From NCBI GenBank assembly GCA_022361195.1, contig JAKSBJ010000232.1, positions 1 through 64,000 on the forward strand: DNA of 64,000 nt. The letters are read 5' to 3'. Position numbers and translations under genes: made by a program. Source of the DNA: Flavobacteriales bacterium (lineage in GTDB: Bacteria; Bacteroidota; Bacteroidia; Flavobacteriales_D; Crocinitomicaceae). Of the stretch, positions 61,239 to 64,000 are shown one piece after another (the first letter of the stretch is position 1; each line of letters starts with the position of its first letter). The notes beneath the pieces were generated by a model. It was not told where the DNA came from. It did no database searches and saw nothing but the letters and a program-made list of their open reading frames with translations.

Positions 61239-62057
61239 ATGGAAGATCGCTTTATCGATATAGAACGTGCTATCAAAAGCAAGAATCCTCGTTTGTTACG
61301 ATGGATGCCTGGTTTTTTGCTTCGTTATCTTAAAAAAAAGATACGTCAGGACGAATCCAATGCCATTATTGCAGCTAATGAAGGTTCTAATGGTTATGAA
61401 TTTTCAAAGTACGTCATTGATTATTTAAACATTAAGGTAGTTACCGAAGGAATGGAGAACATTCCAAAGGACGGAGGAGCAATTATTGCTGTTAATCATC
61501 CACTTGGAGGAATTGATGCACTTGCCATTATTCAGGAAGTTTACCCGAATAGACCTGATTTGAAATTTGTTGTGAATGATTTACTCATGCAATTGGATAA
61601 TTTGAAGGATTTATTTGTGGGTGTTAACAAGCATGGAGCGAATAGCAAAGAATCACTTCAAAAGTTGAACGAGGTGTATGAATCAGATCAATTGGTTTTT
61701 GTATTTCCGGCAGGATTAGTCAGTCGAAAGAAAAAAGGTAAAGTAGAAGATTTGGAGTGGAAAAAAACTTTTATCACACGAGCTAAAAAGCTCGAAAAAC
61801 CTGTCATTCCAGTTTATTTAGACGGAGAATTGAGTCGTTTTTTTTATCGGCTTTCTAATTTCAGAAGCAAAATTGGTATTAAAGCTAATCTGGAAATGTT
61901 TTATCTTGTAGATGAATTATTTAAGCAAGCTGGAAAAACCTTAACTATTCGTTTTGGAACGCCTATTTCTCCAGATCAATTTGATAACTCAAAGAAAGAC
62001 ATTGAATGGGCACAATGGGTAAAAGAAAAAGTTTACAAACTAAAAGAAAAGCCTTAG
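61239..62057 (+). CDS. glsA: Lysophospholipid-type O-acyltransferase (GlsA/OlsA-like)
   Basis: 272 residues from ATG 61239. The acyltransferase motif is IAVNHPLGGIDALAI (HPxxxxD type) near residue 86, and the second block is VFPAGLVSRKKKGKVEDLEW. KKTFITRAKKLEKPVIPVYLDG follows. With the adjacent GNAT-fold hemolysin-type gene this is the two-gene OlsA/OlsB layout. In Bacteroidota the pair makes glycine lipids (GlsA O-acylates the N-acyl-glycine made by GlsB). Symbol follows that inferred role; the chemistry is not proven here. Membrane-associated. Confidence 0.8.
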   Translation: MEDRFIDIERAIKSKNPRLLRWMPGFLLRYLKKKIRQDESNAIIAANEGSNGYEFSKYVIDYLNIKVVTEGMENIPKDGGAIIAVNHPLGGIDALAIIQEVYPNRPDLKFVVNDLLMQLDNLKDLFVGVNKHGANSKESLQKLNEVYESDQLVFVFPAGLVSRKKKGKVEDLEWKKTFITRAKKLEKPVIPVYLDGELSRFFYRLSNFRSKIGIKANLEMFYLVDELFKQAGKTLTIRFGTPISPDQFDNSKKDIEWAQWVKEKVYKLKEKP

Positions 62058-62061
62058 GTGT

Positions 62062-63012
62062 ATGGAAGATTCAAATTTGGACTATATCATTCCGAAAGTA
62101 GATCGAGAGCTAATTCGCGCTGAATTAAATCGTGATCGTTGGGTTAGAGACACCAATAAAGGCAATAATCAAGTTTACATTGTCAATCACCACAATTCTC
62201 CTAACGTAATGAGGGAAATTGGGCGATTGAGAGAACTTACGTTTGCCAAAGCCGGTGGAGGAACTGGACAAGCTTTGGATATTGATCATAATGACACATC
62301 AGACAATTGCTACGAGCAACTCGTTGTTTGGTCTCCTGAAGACGAAGAAATTTCCGGTGGATATCGATTTATAGACTGTGCAAAGGCTATTAACAGTTGG
62401 GAGGAAGATTTATCTACCGCTCATTATTTTGATTTCTCTGACAAATTTGTCAATGATTACCTGCCCTACTCCATTGAACTGGGCCGTTCATGGGTAAACC
62501 CACTTTTTCAACCTACTGTTGATCCAAGAAAAGGATTATTTGCCTTAGATAATTTGTGGGATGGCTTAGGTGCTATTGTCCTAAAACATCCTAATATGCG
62601 GTACTTTTTTGGAAAAGTGACCATGTACAGTAGCTTTAATGAAGAAGCAAAACGAGCTGTTCTTGGGTTTATGAAATCATATTTCCCTGATAAAGAAGAA
62701 CTGGTTTTTCCTAAAGACCCTATTTATACTTCTGTTTTAACGCACGAAATAATTTCCTTGACTGAAGGACTTGATTTTAAAGAAGGTTTAAAAGTACTAC
62801 AACGTTATTGTAGGGATCGTGGGGTAAATGTTCCCCCATTAATTTCAAATTATATGCAATTATCTCCCACCATGAAATCTTTTGGAACCACTCGTAATCC
62901 TGATTTTGGAGGTGTTGAAGAAACAGGAATTTTAATTCGCCTAGAGGACATTTATGACTCTAAGAAAGAACGACATATTGAGGGATACCCTGATTCGATG
63001 ACTAAATCCTAA
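62062..63012 (+). CDS. glsB: N-acyltransferase of the OlsB/GlsB hemolysin type
   Basis: 316 residues, 4 bases after the O-acyltransferase gene. GNAT-like acyl-ACP N-acyltransferase: LRELTFAKAGGGTGQALDID, YEQLVVWSPEDEEISGGYRFID, SIELGRSWVNPLFQP (E-x-GR), LFALDNLWDGLGAIVLKHPNMRYFFGKVTMY, and VPPLISNYMQL. OlsB-type enzymes put a 3-hydroxy fatty acid on an amino acid. In Bacteroidota the homologue GlsB acylates glycine as the first step of glycine-lipid synthesis. The pairing strongly supports this; the amino acid could also be ornithine. Confidence 0.8.
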   Translation: MEDSNLDYIIPKVDRELIRAELNRDRWVRDTNKGNNQVYIVNHHNSPNVMREIGRLRELTFAKAGGGTGQALDIDHNDTSDNCYEQLVVWSPEDEEISGGYRFIDCAKAINSWEEDLSTAHYFDFSDKFVNDYLPYSIELGRSWVNPLFQPTVDPRKGLFALDNLWDGLGAIVLKHPNMRYFFGKVTMYSSFNEEAKRAVLGFMKSYFPDKEELVFPKDPIYTSVLTHEIISLTEGLDFKEGLKVLQRYCRDRGVNVPPLISNYMQLSPTMKSFGTTRNPDFGGVEETGILIRLEDIYDSKKERHIEGYPDSMTKS

Positions 63013-63079
63013 TTACCAACAATCTTCTGAGTGGTGGGTTTGAGTTAGTGAACGGTGAGGAAAACTATTTAATTATTAA

Positions 63080-63087
63080 TATTTTTG
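63080..63087 (+). promoter_or_regulatory. -7 box for the last gene
   Basis: TATTTTTG, 15 bases before ATG 63103. No clear -33 element. Confidence 0.5.
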
Positions 63088-63102
63088 TACAAACTACATT
63101 TC

Positions 63103-64000
63103 ATGTTGAAGCGATTTTCTTTTTTGGCCATTTGCATCGCAGCTCTTGGTTTTAAATCTTGTCAAACCGAATTTAGCGTAAACGGTGCTTATGAAATTAC
63201 ACCTGTCGTAATGGGCCTTTTGGACCATGGAGATAGTGTACATATCATTAAAATTACCAAAGCGTTTTTAGGTGATGGAGACAATTTGGTTTATGCCAAA
63301 GAGCCAGACTCAAATTACTTCCAAAATGTAGATGCACGTGTTATTGAGTATGAAGGTGACGGTGAAACTAAAACGGGAAGAGAATGGCAACTGCAAGACT
63401 CTATGGTTTCTAATAAGGATACTGACGGAATTTTCTACGCGCCAGAGCAAAAGATATACTACTTTGAAGCCAATGACTTAAATGAAGAATATCAATATGA
63501 AATCGTTGCAGATTTGGATGAAGGAGCGCATTCTTTCAATGCCAAAACAGGTATGATTAATGGCTTTAGCATTAGTAGCCCAGCGGTATTCAGTAGTGAT
63601 CGTATTAACTTTAATGGAGCAACGGTTAACGGTGACGATGACTATAAAGCTTACAAATTCACTGTTAATGAAGCTCTTAATGCAGGTTTGTACAACTACA
63701 AATACATTTTTAGATGGCGTGAATATTATCTTGATGGAAGCAGTCAGGACTTTGAATTGGAACGAATTGACAAAGACGTTACTCAGGAAGTTCCGCAGCA
63801 AGCTAACTCTCACAGTGCATTCTTCCACGGGTTAGAATTCTTCCGTTGGTTAGGAGGTTATGAAAATACAGCTGGTCAACAACAACCAGGAGTTATTACC
63901 TATGACGAAAATGTAGATCGAAGAATGGTTTTAGGAATTGACATTAGAATATCAATTGCTCATTCTGATTTAGTACAATTCATGGAGGTAACTAAGCCTC
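63103..64000 (+). CDS. Bacteroidota lipoprotein, N-terminal 299 residues (3' end outside window)
   Basis: The frame starts at ATG 63103 and stays open to the right edge, so it is partial. A lipobox AALGFKSCQTEF gives lipidation at Cys20. The following text FSVNGAYEITPVVMGLLDHGDSVHIIKITKAFLGDGD is a typical start of a Bacteroidota surface-lipoprotein family with beta-sandwich domains, often near other surface proteins. The rest is beta-rich and acidic, with aromatic residues (KYIFRWREYYLDG, FFHGLEFFRWLGGYE). No function can be assigned. Confidence 0.75.
   Translation, partial: MLKRFSFLAICIAALGFKSCQTEFSVNGAYEITPVVMGLLDHGDSVHIIKITKAFLGDGDNLVYAKEPDSNYFQNVDARVIEYEGDGETKTGREWQLQDSMVSNKDTDGIFYAPEQKIYYFEANDLNEEYQYEIVADLDEGAHSFNAKTGMINGFSISSPAVFSSDRINFNGATVNGDDDYKAYKFTVNEALNAGLYNYKYIFRWREYYLDGSSQDFELERIDKDVTQEVPQQANSHSAFFHGLEFFRWLGGYENTAGQQQPGVITYDENVDRRMVLGIDIRISIAHSDLVQFMEVTKP

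Overview
The window is a low-GC chromosomal segment from a member of the Bacteroidota, most likely a Flavobacteriales-type marine or freshwater bacterium. The evidence is several type IX secretion (T9SS) type A sorting domains, type III glutamine synthetase, DUF4836- and WG-repeat-type proteins, TonB-like C-terminal domains, DUF4369/TlpA proteins, a probable glycine-lipid acyltransferase pair, and many copies of the Bacteroidota -7 promoter box TAnnTTTG just upstream of genes. Shine-Dalgarno sequences are scarce. The genus assignment is inference. I see no rRNA, tRNA, IS element, prophage or CRISPR array.

Layout. 1-5.2 kb: end of a YdeI-family gene, a T9SS cargo protein, twin exported histidine phosphatases, a YceI protein and a Crp/Fnr regulator. 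5.2-9.0 kb: minus-strand methionine operon metX-hom-sulfhydrylase, led by a well-preserved SAM-I riboswitch and a 46-codon Cys-rich leader ORF. 9.2-13 kb: a large T9SS-secreted alpha/beta hydrolase with a small exported partner. 13-18 kb: type III glutamine synthetase, Hsp20 and a DUF4836 lipoprotein with a Cys-rich tail. 18-24.5 kb: conserved hypothetical, NUDIX, acyl-CoA carboxylase beta subunit, small proteins and a TPR/SpoIIE phosphatase. 24.5-30.5 kb: methyltransferase, Gly-rich T9SS protein, ElbB, DCC protein, a previously uncalled 50-residue Cys/Lys protein and an ABC-F ATPase.

30.6-38 kb: lipoproteins (one YiiX-like), an FkbM methyltransferase, then a tightly overlapping minus-strand operon (WG-repeat protein, TonB-like protein, AAC(3)-fold acetyltransferase, ACC-deaminase-like PLP enzyme), then a lipid A acyltransferase. 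38-42 kb: rarA-menA-trmD and a TonB-like protein. 43-51 kb: cold-shock protein, a 22-codon hydrophobic ORF, and the six-gene operon lpxK-PNP-gatB-tlpA-tlpA-lpxH. 51-58 kb: an N-formylglutamate amidohydrolase coupled to a substrate-binding-protein fold with no signal peptide, then several exported proteins of unknown function, a CPBP protease and ApaG. 58-64 kb: pruA, a diverged direct repeat, a tiny secreted protein that is almost only a sorting domain, the OlsA/OlsB-like (GlsA/GlsB-like) lipid acyltransferase pair, and the start of a lipoprotein gene running off the right edge.

Themes: envelope and outer-membrane lipid synthesis (LpxK, LpxH, LpxL-like, GlsA/GlsB-like), protein export through T9SS, and sulfur amino acid biosynthesis under riboswitch control. 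Promoter boxes lie so close to several start codons (rarA, lpxK, the DCC gene, the Cys/Lys microprotein) that leaderless or nearly leaderless mRNAs are likely. The same boxes correct several 5' gene boundaries. No classical defence or mobile system is visible. The most unusual items are the riboswitch-plus-Cys-leader arrangement, the microproteins, the cytoplasmic binding protein pair, the direct repeat and the minimal sorting-domain protein.
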